From the NCBI GenBank assembly GCA_030998225.1, contig JAPYXD010000308.1, positions 878,001-942,000 of the forward strand: DNA of 64,000 nt, read 5' to 3'. This stretch comes from Diplolepis rosae (taxonomy: Eukaryota > Arthropoda > Insecta > Hymenoptera > Diplolepididae). Numbering within the stretch: the stretch's first letter is position 1; each line of letters begins with the position of its first letter. The notes under the pieces were generated by a model that searched no databases, was not told where the DNA came from, and saw only the letters and a program-made list of their open reading frames with translations. The translations under genes were made by a program, and so were the position numbers. Positions 11,414-22,509 of this stretch are shown here, piece after piece.

Positions 11414-11640
11414 ACAGTATTATATAAAGGAAAATAAAGACTAAAGTTAAGAAATTAGAATTAAGAAAATACTTTTAAGAAATTTATTATTTGATTTAAT
11501 AGATATAATCATAAAAAAAATATATATTTTTCTAGTTATTTAAAATGTATAATTATAGAAAATGTCTTGTTGTGTCTCGGTTAACGCCATACAAAACAAA
11601 CAATAAAAAACAGAAGCAAAGAACAGACCGCAACCCGATT

Positions 11641-11653
11641 AGGGGGAGGGGGG
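11641..11653 (+). other. Polypurine tract
   Basis: AGGGGGAGGGGGG lies one base before the 3' LTR. It is the expected primer for plus-strand DNA synthesis and the only such purine run in this part of the element. Confidence 0.85.
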
Positions 11654-11654
11654 T

Positions 11655-11924
11655 TGTAACAAAGTTACATAAGTGCCCCTTGGGGACACAGCCCTGCGAC
11701 CGGAATTCGGGGGAACCCGGCCCGGCATGCCCTGCGGTCGTGTGCCGTCGCCGGTTACTGTCTGCTGGCCCGCGTTGTTGAGCGGAGCGTCGGAGTCCCA
11801 GTTTTTGTTCGTCGGATCCTTGTAAGTGCGAATAAAGAGTTTTAGTGCGAATACACGCATTTATTTAGTATTCCTTTCTCGGCGTCCCCTCCCTCCATTC
11901 CCTCAGTGCGCAATCCCGGTCGCA
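11655..11924 (+). repeat. 3' LTR of the gypsy element
   Basis: It is identical in length to the 5' LTR, with a single substitution (CAATCCC instead of CGATCCC near the end). It is followed directly by the TAAT duplication. Confidence 0.95.
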
Positions 11925-12615
11925 TAATTATGGAAATAAATTATTTGAATAAAACTAATTTAATAATTATAAAAATTTATGACCAGATATACCTGTCTTA
12001 GTGCATTTCATTTACTCTCATAAATTTTTAACTTATCTCATTTTTTGCAAAAATGGGGTTACACAAATTAATAATGCTTGTAAGGTGGGAATCTAGTAAC
12101 GTGATCCAGTTGATCCAAGACCCCTTAATATTGATTTCAGTTTATAAATGTTATATTATTATTGTTGTATTTCATTATTTATATTGTGTATCACGATGTA
12201 TAATTATAACAAGATTCGGAAATTATATCATATTTGATGTAAATTATTCTAATAAATTTATTTTTTGTAAAAAAAAATGGATTATGAAAATATGAAAAAT
12301 ATACAAAAATTAAAACCCTTTTGAGATTTTATTCAACTACTCAATCAATCCTTGAGTTCAGGATTCAATAAAAATAAAATTTTTTATCCGTCTTAGTATA
12401 TTCTACATTCTAGATTTTACTATAAACAACAGAAAATTGATGTGAGATTGCGGGAAAAGCTAAGTTATTTAACATATGTATTTTTGAATCCATATTTTGA
12501 AGAGTATTCTGATGTGTGGTACATACAAGAGCTTTTCATTTTCAAAACTATTTTTTTTAAGGCCATGGGCCATGCAAGTAACGTAACCAATTCAGTCCCT
12601 GGCCAGCCCTATCCG
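11925..12615. other. AT-rich DNA without recognised features
   Basis: Apart from the target duplication at its start I see no genes or clear repeats. The short ORFs present are AT-rich and carry no recognisable motifs. Confidence 0.3.
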
Positions 12616-13193
12616 ACTCCCTGCCTGCAACGGCGAGAACTTGATTCCCTTAGTGATTATAGTTTCTATGTGCGAAGTTTTCTCGCCAGAGCGGCGCTGC
12701 ACGCGGCACGCTCTACAAAAGCATTGTACTAATAGAAAAATATTTTAAAAATTTTAAATAATTAAGTTTCTGAAAATTTGAAATGAAAAAATGTTCCTAA
12801 AATGATTCTAGGACATAAAAGACACATTTTGCATAAATCAATTAATACAAAATAAAAAAAAGAACACATTAAACTTCGTAAAATATATACTGTGGATACG
12901 CATGAAGAATACTTGAGACCCTGAACAAAATTTTTTTTATGTTATTCCCATATAATTGAAAATATATTTAAAAATAAATAAAAAGCTTAGGCTTATAAAT
13001 AGAAGTATTTTCCATTTTTATTTTCCAGCTTCAAACGAATGAAATGAAAAATTAATATTTTGTTAAGCCCTGTGTTCAACATAAAAAACCATGCGAAGGG
13101 AAATATTTACTCAATTAAAAATTTGTAAATGTAACAAAAAATATTCATTACTATAAAATTTGCTAGTACATATTTTTAACATATTTTAAATTT
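12616..13193. repeat. Left long inverted repeat (P-like element family)
   Basis: This is inverted relative to 25885-26455 over about 575 bp, from the terminal word ACTCCCTGCCTGCAACGGCG to AGTACATATTTTTAACAT. Similarity is high by eye (above 90 percent in many blocks). The outer ends are sharp in both copies. It adjoins a P/THAP9-like transposase remnant, so it is probably the terminal region of that family. No matching target duplication was found, so the two arms may belong to two different copies rather than one 13.8-kb element. Confidence 0.65.
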
Positions 13194-13370
13194 TTAACAT
13201 GTACAGATCGATGATGAATAGTTAAGTGTCGCAAAGCTTGGCATGCTTTTTTTTTCAAAACGCTAAATTTTTAAATTTCAGCCATTTCCTGTCTTACGAA
13301 TTGTCTTATTCTTATTTAGAATAAAATTAAATCACATATGCTATAATCTCTACAGCTTCATTGGCTCCAG
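13194..13370 (-). repeat. Inverted copy of the transposase 3' end
   Basis: This is inverted relative to 14340-14540: GCAAAGCTTGGCATGC, CAGCCATTTCCTGTCTTACG and CTACAGCTTCATTGGC match the tandem units on the other strand. Together with 12616-13193 it forms one arm facing the gene remnant at 13768-14445. Confidence 0.6.
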
Positions 13371-13767
13371 ATACGTTCATATTAATCATCACGGTACTTA
13401 TTTAACTCCAAAATTTATCTTTATATCCCCTCAATCCATTCCATTTCATCCGAATTCTTCCAGTGAAATATAAATATCGAAGAAAGCACTTTTATATTTT
13501 TTTACAAAATGGATTTGTATAAGAAATATAGTGTCGTTGATGTTGCATTCAAAATCCATTTAGTATTTCTTTAGCTTCCTTAATTTCAGAAAATTTAACT
13601 GAACAAGATAAAAATATTTTATTCAGTATGAGATTTCGAATGGAATATTATCAATACTGTATAAAAGTTTCACTAATTTCGTGTTCCTTTCCTTTGGTGT
13701 AGAGATTTTGTGGCACTATCAGCTTAGCTGGAGAAACAAATGATCATCCTTATGTACACCAACCTTC
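13371..13767. other. AT-rich DNA upstream of the transposase remnant
   Basis: No ORF continues the transposase N-terminus here. The stretch probably derives from degraded element sequence. Confidence 0.3.
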
Positions 13768-14445
13768 TTGCAAATATACAAGATATTAGCTGCCTTTAGC
13801 ATTTTGAAACCTCCAAAGCTTGGAAATTGTAGTACTTTCGATGGCAACCCTCCACAGCCCTTAATAACAATTTCAAAATTGAAAGAATTACATCAGTCGA
13901 ATAGTAAAGGCGCAATTCAAGAAATTCGAGAAAAGTTAAAAGCAATAATCGATTGTGAAGACATTGATTTTAGTGATTTTGTAGATGCAGTAGTGCACGA
14001 TTATGCTTTACCAGCTGTTAGAGATTGTTTGATTTTTTACACAACTGGTGGTATAACTGCTTACATTAAACAGCACACTCAGTGTTCGACATGCTTAAAT
14101 GCATTTTTGACTACTGAAATTAATGCAGATACGATATCTTTTTCTTGTGATCAGTTACCTGAAAGTTTGAGTAGATTTGCAAAAATAAATAAAGATTTCA
14201 TACATCCAAATGTTAAGTTATACAAGCTTATCACAGTTGTCGAATATCTATTTAACAAACATTGCCGGTCTAACAATTCTTTTGATCTAATTCTAGACGA
14301 TTTAATTTCATCTGATGAAAAAAAATTTAGTTTTCAATGCAAAGAACATGCCAATGAAGCTGTGGAGATGTTAGCATATATAATTCATTTTTATCTTCAA
14401 ATACGGATGAGACAATTCGTAAGACAGGAAATGGCTGAAATTTAA
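13768..14445 (+). pseudogene. P/THAP9-like DNA transposase, C-terminal part
   Basis: The frame has 225 codons, ends at a TAA, and has no good ATG near its start, so it is 5'-truncated. Features typical of the C-terminal domain of P-element/THAP9-type transposases are FYTTGGITAYI, a CSTC pair, INKDFIHPNVKLYKLITVVE and a final CKEH...IRMRQFV block. The N-terminal DNA-binding and RNase-H-like catalytic parts are absent. Its last 40 codons are the sequence amplified in the tandem repeats just downstream. It was probably once a cut-and-paste transposase. The family assignment is by motif pattern only and could be another THAP-related group. Confidence 0.5.
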
Positions 14446-15060
14446 AAATTTAGCGTCTTGAAAAAAAAGCAGGCCAAGCTTTGCGACACTTAACTAGTCA
14501 TCATCGGTCTGTACATGTTAAAAATTTTAAAAATGTTAAAAATATGTACTAGCGAATTTTATAGTAATGAATACTTTTTGACATGTGAAACAAAATTTAT
14601 TTTTCAATGCAAATAACATGCCAATGAAGCTGTAGAGATGTTAGCATATGTGATTTAATTTTATTTTAAATAAGAATGAGACAATTCGTAAGACAGGAAA
14701 TGGCTGAAATTTAAAAATCTTGAAAAAAAAGCAGCCAAGCTTTGCGACACTTAACTAGTCATCATCGATCTGTACATGTTAAAAATATGTACTAGCAAAT
14801 TTTATAGTAATGAATATTTTTTGTCATGTGAAACAAAATTTATTTTTCAACGCAAAGAACATGCCAATGAAGCTGTAGAGATGTTAGCATATGTGATTTA
14901 ATTTTATTTTAAATAAGAATAAGACAATTCGTAAGACAGGAAATAGCTGAAATTTAAAAATTTAGCGTCTTGAAAAAAAAGCATGCCAAGCTTTGCGACA
15001 CTTAACTAGTCATCATCGATCTGTACATGTTAAAAGTTTAAAATATGTTAAATCACTAAG
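14323..15060 (+). repeat. Three tandem units of transposase 3' end plus terminal sequence
   Basis: Units start near 14323, 14590 and 14833 (periods about 267 and 243 bp). Each contains the final coding segment (GCCAATGAAGCTGT, GACAATTCGTAAGACAGGAA), then AAGCTTTGCGACACTTAACT and GTACATGTTAAAA. The first unit is still in the ORF; the other two have lost coding capacity by small indels. Local tandem duplication of an element end is the simplest explanation. Confidence 0.75.
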
Positions 15061-15601
15061 GAAACGCCATTTTGATTTTAGTCGGACAGTGCTGTCCCTG
15101 GTTATCGATTTTTTCTCCATATATAAAATATTAAATCGAAGTAAATCGGTCAAAATTAAGGAAATGATAAATGATAGCATATGGAAGGAATAGGGGAAGG
15201 CATAGTGTATTAAAATAAATAAGAATTGTCAATTTTATTAATAATACCAACTAACTGTCTTGAGTTCAGCTGCACTCGTCTCTAACATTGTCCGTAATAT
15301 ACTCTGCAATTTCGCTGAAATGACTTATTTTTATCAACATTTTTTTATATCATGACAAACCTGTCTCAGTTATTTTATATTAATTTCCTAAAATTTCAAG
15401 ACTATATTTCATTCTCAGTGGAAATGTAGTTACATATCTGTAATTGCCGATAACACTTCAGTTTTATATTTTAGAATTTAAAACATTCCGAAATTTTTAC
15501 TAAAACGAAGTTAACAGACGTTCCCGATTATCTTCTGATATATTCATCAAATTTTGAGCAAGATATTTTGTAAACAAAAAAATTTATCTTGCATGGTTGG
15601 A
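15061..15601. other. AT-rich DNA without recognised features
   Basis: No gene or clear repeat seen up to the TTAA at 15602. Confidence 0.3.
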
Positions 15602-16026
15602 TTAACCCTTTAACGCCCAGATGTGCAGAATTTTCACGTTGACTACAATGTCGTACCATATTTATAGAAAAAAGATGAAAAAGGATCGGAAACTCCATAT
15701 CTTACCGTTTTAAGGGTCGCTCTTTCGAATAGTACAGTCAGAATTCTCAAAAAATGACGCTAAACCCTTTCTTTTCCAAAAAATACCCAAAAAACGCTAT
15801 TTTTGGGGTACGATTTTTTTTAATTTAAATTTTCACTATGTTCCCGACACTCAGGCAACTTCTAACTTATCAGAAATATGTTCTCGAGACTTATACTTTT
15901 AAAATATGCATTGAAATATTTTGTTTTTCTTTGTTCTCTAATTCAGAATGGCGTCTGGACGTTTGAAATTTTTTGAAATTGAGAATATTGATCCTATTTC
16001 GGATTTTCCAGGTTACTTTGTAGTGT

Positions 16027-16402
16027 GAAAAAAATTCCAAAATTATGACGCTTCCCGAAATTATTCAAAATTTGAGTATGTATGACAAATCGACATTTAT
16101 GGATTTTTATGGTAAGATAGAGTATCAGCAAATATAAAATGCACGCGAATTTACTAATTCCCCAACATTTATTAGTGTCTCTTTCACACCCTACCATTTA
16201 TCTATAAATGTTCATCTACTTCTATAGCATAATTCGTAAGTTACACCAGCATCAGAATGACATATTATTATAAGTGAGTTTCATGTATGATTCATATGAA
16301 CATTATTTTATGAAATATTAGCAAAGTCTGAGACAAAAAATATAGATATATGTAAATTTTGAATAATTTCGGGAAGCCTCATAATTTTGGAATTTTTTTC
16401 TC
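16027..16402. repeat. Inverted repeat nested in the piggyBac-like element
   Basis: Arms 16027-16073 and 16354-16402 share AATTCCAAAATTATGACGC and CTTCCCGAAATTATTCAAAA. The interior has no ORF. It may be a separate MITE that inserted in the core of the larger element. Confidence 0.55.
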
Positions 16403-16784
16403 GACAACTCTTGTAATGAAAAAAACATCAAGAATAATTTTGATTTTAAATTTTGCGTAGAATGCGGCAGTATTTTTTTATTTCAGGAATATCAAATTTT
16501 ACATAACGGGTCCGCCATATTGGATCAGCCATTTTAAATTTCGAAAAACTCACCTAAGATTTGAATTTAGCGATGATTAAAACCTATGAGATTGCTAATT
16601 GGCAAATTTTACACCATCCTGGTTTGTAATAAAACTCGAAATATACGTATTTCTACTAGCTTCATGGTAGCCGCCATCTTGAATTTTAATTTTATGGGCT
16701 AATATTGCTTCCGCCAATCACAATAGGTGAGACGAAACTCGTAATAACTTGTTCAATGTACTTTTTTACGTTCGAGAATCATAT

Positions 16785-17122
16785 GATTAATAAGTAGGTG
16801 GAAACGTCTTCAGACAATTAGAAAACATATGTCAGTGGATGAAATTTTAATTAAAGAAACGAATCTTGTTACAATACTCGACGTTTCGAAGTCAAACTGA
16901 CTTCCTCTTCAGGAGCTTTTTTTTTTGAAGAAGAAGAATATATGTATACTAATAGTTAAAAAAAATTTTTTTAAATAAATGAGTAAGATTAACTCAATAT
17001 TAATAATCAGTCCTCATGTTCGTCGAGTATTGTAACAAGATTCGTTTCTTTAATTAAAATTTTATCCACTGACATATGTTTTCTGATTGTCCGAAGACGT
17101 TGTGTCCACCTACTTATTAATC
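16785..17122. repeat. Inverted repeat carrying a hammerhead-like motif
   Basis: Arms of about 97 bp (16785-16882 and 17027-17122) share ATTAATAAGTAGGTGG, ACATATGTCAGTGGATG and CGAATCTTGTTACAATACTC. The ribozyme-like motif begins at the inner edge of the left arm. A short open minus-strand stretch in the right arm (RWTQRLRTIRKHMS) might be a degraded coding remnant, but I cannot place it. An origin from a Penelope-like terminal region is inferred from the ribozyme alone. Confidence 0.55.
16876..16916 (-). ncRNA. Hammerhead-ribozyme-like motif 2
   Basis: Minus strand order: GCTC, CTGAAGAG, GAAGTC, loop AGTTT, GACTTC, GAAAC, GTC, GAGT. Stem II is six perfect pairs and stem I is CUC/GAG plus a G-U pair. 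ACGT is self-complementary for an intermolecular stem III. Predicted cleavage is after GUC. Compared with motif 1, two stem II pairs and the stem I pairs differ in a compensated way while the core is kept. Confidence 0.65.
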
Positions 17123-17568
17123 GTAATAACTTATTTGTATTATCACACTGCGAAGTAACCTGGAAAATCCGAAATAGGATCAATATTCTCAATTTCAAAA
17201 AATTTCAAACGTCCAGACGCCATTTTGAATTAGAGAACAAAGAAAAACAAAATATTTCAATGCATATTTTAAAAGTACAAGTCTCGAGAACACGTTTCTG
17301 ATAAATGAGAAGTTGCCTAAGTGTCGGGAACATAGTGAAAATTTAAATTAAAAAAAAATCGTACCCCAATAATAGCGTTTTTTGGGTATTTTTGGAAAAA
17401 TAAAGGGTTTAGCGTCATTTTCTGAGAATTCTGACTGTGCCATTCGTTTGAGCGACCCTTAAAACGGTAGGATATGGAGTTTCCGATCCTTTTTCATCTT
17501 TTGTCTATAAATGGTACAACATTGTAGTCAACGTGAAAATTCTGCACATCTGGGCGTTAAAGGGTTAA

Positions 17569-18634
17569 CCATGGAGTGCCATGGAGACTAGATATAAGGA
17601 GACCAATCTGCATATATCCATTCCCGAAATGAAGTTCTGCCAAGTACATAGTTACAAAACTTCTCGATGAGGGCATGAGTGTTCCCTGGATGCAAAATGG
17701 CGACGTCTAATACACGATGCTTATAAAGGGGGAATTATGCATGCAGGTTACCATGGCAACATATTAGTGAGAAAGAAATAGGAAAATTGTCAGTCTCTTT
17801 CTCTCTTGTATGTTACCATGGTAACCTGCATGCATAATTGAGATAACCAAGTTGACGTCACAGGCCATGTGGTAGGGATTGACTGTAAGTTAGGTTGGTC
17901 TTGGACGAATGAAATATATGGGAATCATTGGGAAATTGATGAAACAAAATTTTCTAGCGTAAAAGTAAGTCATAAATTTATTAATAATTATATTTTTCAA
18001 GTGCAAAATTCATTTCCGCTTATTTTGTGTACCTACTTGTCGCTTGTCATTCTTTTAATTTTTTAATATAAAATAATATGTCATAAATTTGTAGGTTATG
18101 ATGACCGTTTGTTTTGAAAGATTTGAAGAATGTATCGATAAGCATGTTCTCGTTTTCAACACATTATTCAAATCCTTCAAAACAAACGGTCATCATAACC
18201 TACAAATTTATGACATTTTATTTTATATTAAAAAATTAAAAGAATGACAAGCGACAAGTAGATACTCAAAATAAGCGGAAATGAATTTTGCACTTGAAAA
18301 ATATAATTATTAATAAATTTATGACTTACTTTTACGCTGGAAAATTTTGTTTCATCAATTTCCTAATGATTCCCATATATTTCTTTCGTCCAAGACCAAC
18401 CTAACTTGCAGTCTATCCCTACCACATGGCCTGTGACGTCAACTTGGTTATCTCAATGCCTGCATGTAGAGGTGAAATTCCTCCTTAAACCGTGGATGCC
18501 GCCATTTTGCACTCAGGGAACACACTTTCCCTCATCGGGAAGTTTCCTAACTAAGTACTTGGCAGAACTTCATTTCGTGTTTTGTGAAGTACGGCCATAA
18601 GAGATTGGTCTCCTTATATCTAGTCTCCATGGGG
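17569..18634. mobile_element. TTAA-flanked foldback element
   Basis: An almost complete palindrome of about 1.06 kb. Arms 17579-18132 and 18160-18632 start CCATGGAGACTAGATATAAG and enclose a loop of about 27 bp. TTAA lies on both sides (17565-17568, shared with the preceding element, and 18635-18638), and the right end reads CCCC next to it, suggesting piggyBac-type mobilisation. There is no transposase. The left arm alone holds a nested palindrome (17733-17839). Confidence 0.72.
17733..17839. repeat. Small palindrome inserted in the left arm of the foldback element
   Basis: AATTATGCATGCAGGTTACC at the left is matched inversely by 17811-17839. The corresponding place in the right arm of the host element lacks it, so it arrived after the palindrome formed or was lost from one arm. 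Confidence 0.6.
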
Positions 18635-18638
18635 TTAA

Positions 18639-20678
18639 CTTTTGTCACGTGACCTGCTTGGCCTATGGCCTCAAACAGCTAGGAAAATAAACTTTTGTCA
18701 TGCCGGGGGCATGTCAAATTGCGGCTGGCAGCGTATTTAGATTTGCCATTCCACAAAAGCAATGTAAATTAGTTTTTTGGATGGATCATTAAAGATCATA
18801 AAAGAATAAGAAAGCTTTTGAGAATATAGATGTACAGAGTAAAAAAGATAATTTTTTGTGGGTTTAAAAATTATAAGCTTCCCCATTGTAGAATGCACTA
18901 GTAGATTTCAGCAGCATTTATAATGACTTTACGTTCGTATCTTGCATTTAAAATTTGCGGGCTCAGTGAGATGACGCCACTAGGGTCATCTGGCGTGCGT
19001 TCAGAAGAATCACCGGCGTGTACTCTGGGTAATGCATCTTTATTCTACTCAAGAAAATAACGCTTTTTAAAGAAAAGGACAGAAAACCAAGAGTGCACCC
19101 GGGTGGTCCCCCTGAACGCACCCAAGAGGGCCGTCAAAATTCTTGCTGCTTGTGCTCTAAGTGGATTGTGAATTCGAACATTATTTTCTGGAATTGTTGA
19201 CGTTTATTGTAGACAAGTGTTTCGATTTGTGCCAACGCGGAAAATTTTCTTGTGACAGATCTCTGGGTAAGTAAACTAAAAGGAATGTTTGGGATGGTAG
19301 CTTAATTTATGCCCCATTAGATGACAATTTTTCGAGAAAGTTATTTTGAAAGAGCTAATTCTGCTTCGCCATCTTTGTTAACATTCATGCGTAGGTCTAC
19401 ATATTACATTCTAATAGTTTTAGTATGCGAATTCACTTTGGGAAAATATTTATTTTTCTAAGATGTGTAATTTTTATCAGAAAATATTTACTGTCAGCGT
19501 ATTCCTGGTTTGGTTTATGAATTTGGGCTAGGGAAAGGAATTATCTGCGCATGCATACAAACTCAAAATTCCTACTCAGCTGATTGCAGGGACGTGACTA
19601 AAGATGTGTAACGGTGGATGTCAGGCCTATTTCATAATGTGTACAAGTTGACCTTGATTTTTTGGCTAGAAAATCGAATGTTGTGAAATCTTATGCCGGA
19701 GGCTAATATTCTTTCTTCAGTAGCAAGTCATGAAGTGCATTTTATTGCCCCCTGCGAGGCAAACGAATCCATTTTTTACTCCCCAGTAGAAAAAAAATCG
19801 TGCGCAACTAGGGGAAAAAAAGTTTATTTTTCGAGTGTTAAATACGTATATTCAGGGTTGTGGAATTACGCGTAACTAGTTTTTTTAACGTAAAATACAT
19901 GGTTTGTTATACGAAGTGAAATACATATTTGATGTAATTTACCCCCTGCCCCACAGAGAAAATACATTATCTAAAAATTAGAGATGTAACATAACTGATA
20001 AAATACTGTAAAAAAATTAATAAATTACCTAGAGGAAATTAGGTATCCATCTCTGCTTATACTATTGTTATTGGGTATTGCCTATTAATGGTAATTGATT
20101 CTTTAAATTTTATGTATATTAAATTATTTTTTCTTATCTTGGTGTAAGAAACGAGGGTTAAACTGAAATTTACATAACGCACTCTGAAATCGACTATATT
20201 TCACGACAAGCAAAATAGCCAACCGTAGAAAAAACTATGTGTTTTCTAATGGCGGAAAATTTAAATTTTTCCATGTCCTAGGATGCGCACAAATCGACTG
20301 TTTATCGATCGATCCGTTTACGGAGTAAGCGTAAGTCGAAAATTAATTAATTTTAAATTATTAAATTAAGTTTTTTATTAAATTAAATGTAAAAGTATAT
20401 GGAGTGATGTGCATATACAGTGCATGAAATTTAAGATACGCAATTATGAAATTTAATATGCATCGAAGTGTTGATAAAACAGGATCTCTTTTAGATTCTA
20501 TGATAACTTGTAAATCATTAAAACTGGTAGATGATATTTCAAATCAATTTATTAATTAATATTTCAAAATTTTCTTGTCTTTTCTTCGTTTTATTTTCTT
20601 TAATTCTCAAGTTAAAACTTGTTCTCAATATGAAAATAACTAATTTTCAAAAACTTTATATTATAAATAATTCTAAAA

Positions 20679-20680
<2 letters not shown>
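18639..20680. other. Region without recognised genes; moderately GC-rich patch near 18.95-19.27 kb
   Basis: No ORF with recognisable motifs. The stretch 18950-19270 is less AT-rich than its surroundings and ends in CTGGGTAAGTAAAC, which resembles a splice donor, so a 5' non-coding exon is conceivable. I see nothing that proves transcription. Confidence 0.25.

Positions 20681-20681
<1 letters not shown>

Positions 20682-20712
<31 letters not shown>
20682..20712. repeat. (AT)n microsatellite
   Basis: About 15 uninterrupted AT dinucleotides. Confidence 0.95.
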
Positions 20713-20717
<5 letters not shown>

Positions 20718-22070
20718 AAATAACCTACTTTATTATTTATGACATGAATTCACAGCAAAAATGAGTTTATAATTGCACATAATCAAGATACATGAATTTT
20801 TTATTTTGTTATGTTAAATTTAACACAGCAGTATATGAAATTGAATATACCAATGTATTGTTTCACAAATAATATACAGAAATAATAAATTTCATATACA
20901 AATGTGTATGAATTTTAATAATGTTTCTAATAATCTTGGTGATTTCGCATTGTTTTCCTGCTCTTCCTTTACCGAATAATTCGTGGTGTTTGGTGTATAT
21001 TTCTTTTCGCCTTGTCAGTAAAGAGAACAAATTATTTTACTAATGGAATAATTTACGATAAAGTTCTATATACATGAATTGACTCTTATTGAATCTATGG
21101 AACATTTTTTTTATCGTTGGTCGTATAATTAAGATGTGTTTGTTTTGAGCAAACAAACTGTTCTTTGAATGCATCTCAACGAATTTTATTTGTTTCATCC
21201 ATCCTTACGTAAAAAGTATTTATGGAACATTATTTCATTACAGTCCTTCATTTTTATAAAAAGTTTGAATTTCGTGCCATTAGTAAATACGCAATATTTT
21301 CTAGGTCGACTGTCTTGGCTCTCCTGAACTGTAAGAAACTTCAGAGTGCGGTACATGAACTTTAGTTCAACCGAAACGAGTTTAAAAATAGTTTCTTCAC
21401 AATGTTATAATTGTATTAAAAAATTTAGCATCTGCAAAATATAAATATCACTAATCTCCTACCAGTCTTTGTAGACTACCGAGGAAACAAAAATTAATTT
21501 TTTTATTCATTTCAATTTTAAAATAATTAATAATTAACGTTTTATTTTTGAAAATAATCCAATCCTTTGTTTTTTTGTATAATGAAAACCAATACTCAAT
21601 AATTATATAAGACCGAAAACAATTTAAATAATCTATTTTTTTATGAATCCAATTTTTTCGCTTAATTGGAGAATTTTTCGAGGAAGCAATAAAAGTTGTC
21701 AATAAATAATTTGGGAGATATTTTTAAGTGTTTGTTAATTCAAAAAAACACAAATAAATTTCTATAATAGTTCCAATGGATTTGAGGCCTAGTCTAACGG
21801 ATTTGTTGTTCAAAAATAATTGTTTTTTTTTAATTTCATAATGGTCAACGCGTTTCTATCCTTAACTAGGATAATTATAATAAATTAATAAGTTATAAAA
21901 ACAGTTAAAATAGTCCAGTACTATATGACTAATTTAAAAAACAAAATGAAATAAGTTTGCGTCAAAGTTTTAAAAATATATGTTTGTTATGAATGTAGGC
22001 AATTTGTCTATATGGTGTGGGGAACGAATAATAATTTTACCTGTTTTTTATTAATTTAATTTAATCAAAA
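20713..22070. other. AT-rich DNA without recognised features
   Basis: No genes or strong repeats identified. Confidence 0.3.
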
Positions 22071-22509
22071 AGGACATCCTTTCACTTATATTGATTTTGA
22101 GCTTATGCATATTGGTTTTGTAGTTACCAAAGGTTAGGATGTTTTTGTTCTGCTTATTTTTATCTACATAATTAATTTGTAAAATATATTTATGAAAGGG
22201 TTTTTGATTACATTTTGAGTTGTGTAAAATTTAAAAACTTTAAAAAGTTATGAAATTAATTTTGTGTAAGTCATATTTATAGCCTGCATGATTGCAAATC
22301 AAATTAGGCTAAGTATCGATCAATGGTTCGCTTATGAGCTCAAAGATAGTTGATATGAAATGTAATGTCTCTGTAGGCAATAGTAGTTTTAGGCGTCAAA
22401 GTTTGAATGTATTAACTTATAGTAATTATGGAATATGAGAGATTAAACTAGAATAAGTGGTATTGAGGTGTTGTATATCTGTTTTGAAGTTACTAGAATT
22501 ATATTTTTT

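Larger units (their letters stand above)
3748..11924 (+). mobile_element. Ty3/gypsy LTR retrotransposon, full length but coding-defective
   Basis: Two 270-bp LTRs bound an interior with tRNA-Lys-type primer site, gag, protease, reverse transcriptase, RNase H, integrase and a polypurine tract, in gypsy order (integrase last). The target duplication is TAAT at 3744-3747 and 11925-11928. The LTRs differ at one position (G at about 4005, A at about 11912), so the insertion is young. Even so gag has two in-frame stops, pol has three stops and one frameshift, and the first integrase catalytic Asp is Tyr. No envelope gene was recognised. A zinc-finger/charged ORF occupies the 3' end and is interrupted by further insertions. 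Confidence 0.93.
15606..17564. mobile_element. piggyBac-like non-autonomous element with long inverted arms
   Basis: It is flanked by TTAA at 15602-15605 and 17565-17568. The termini are CCCTTTAACGCCCAGATGTG and its inverse, and the arms extend about 420 bp (15606-16027 and 17149-17564). TTAA plus CCCT ends are diagnostic of piggyBac-type elements. There is no transposase. The interior contains two further inverted repeats (16027-16402 and 16785-17122), the second with a hammerhead-like motif, and short AT-rich DNA between them. Confidence 0.82.

Noticed and set aside
18950..19280. Possible host promoter and first exon
   Set aside because: Only a GC shift and a donor-like GTAAGT; no coding exon or matching acceptor could be supported.
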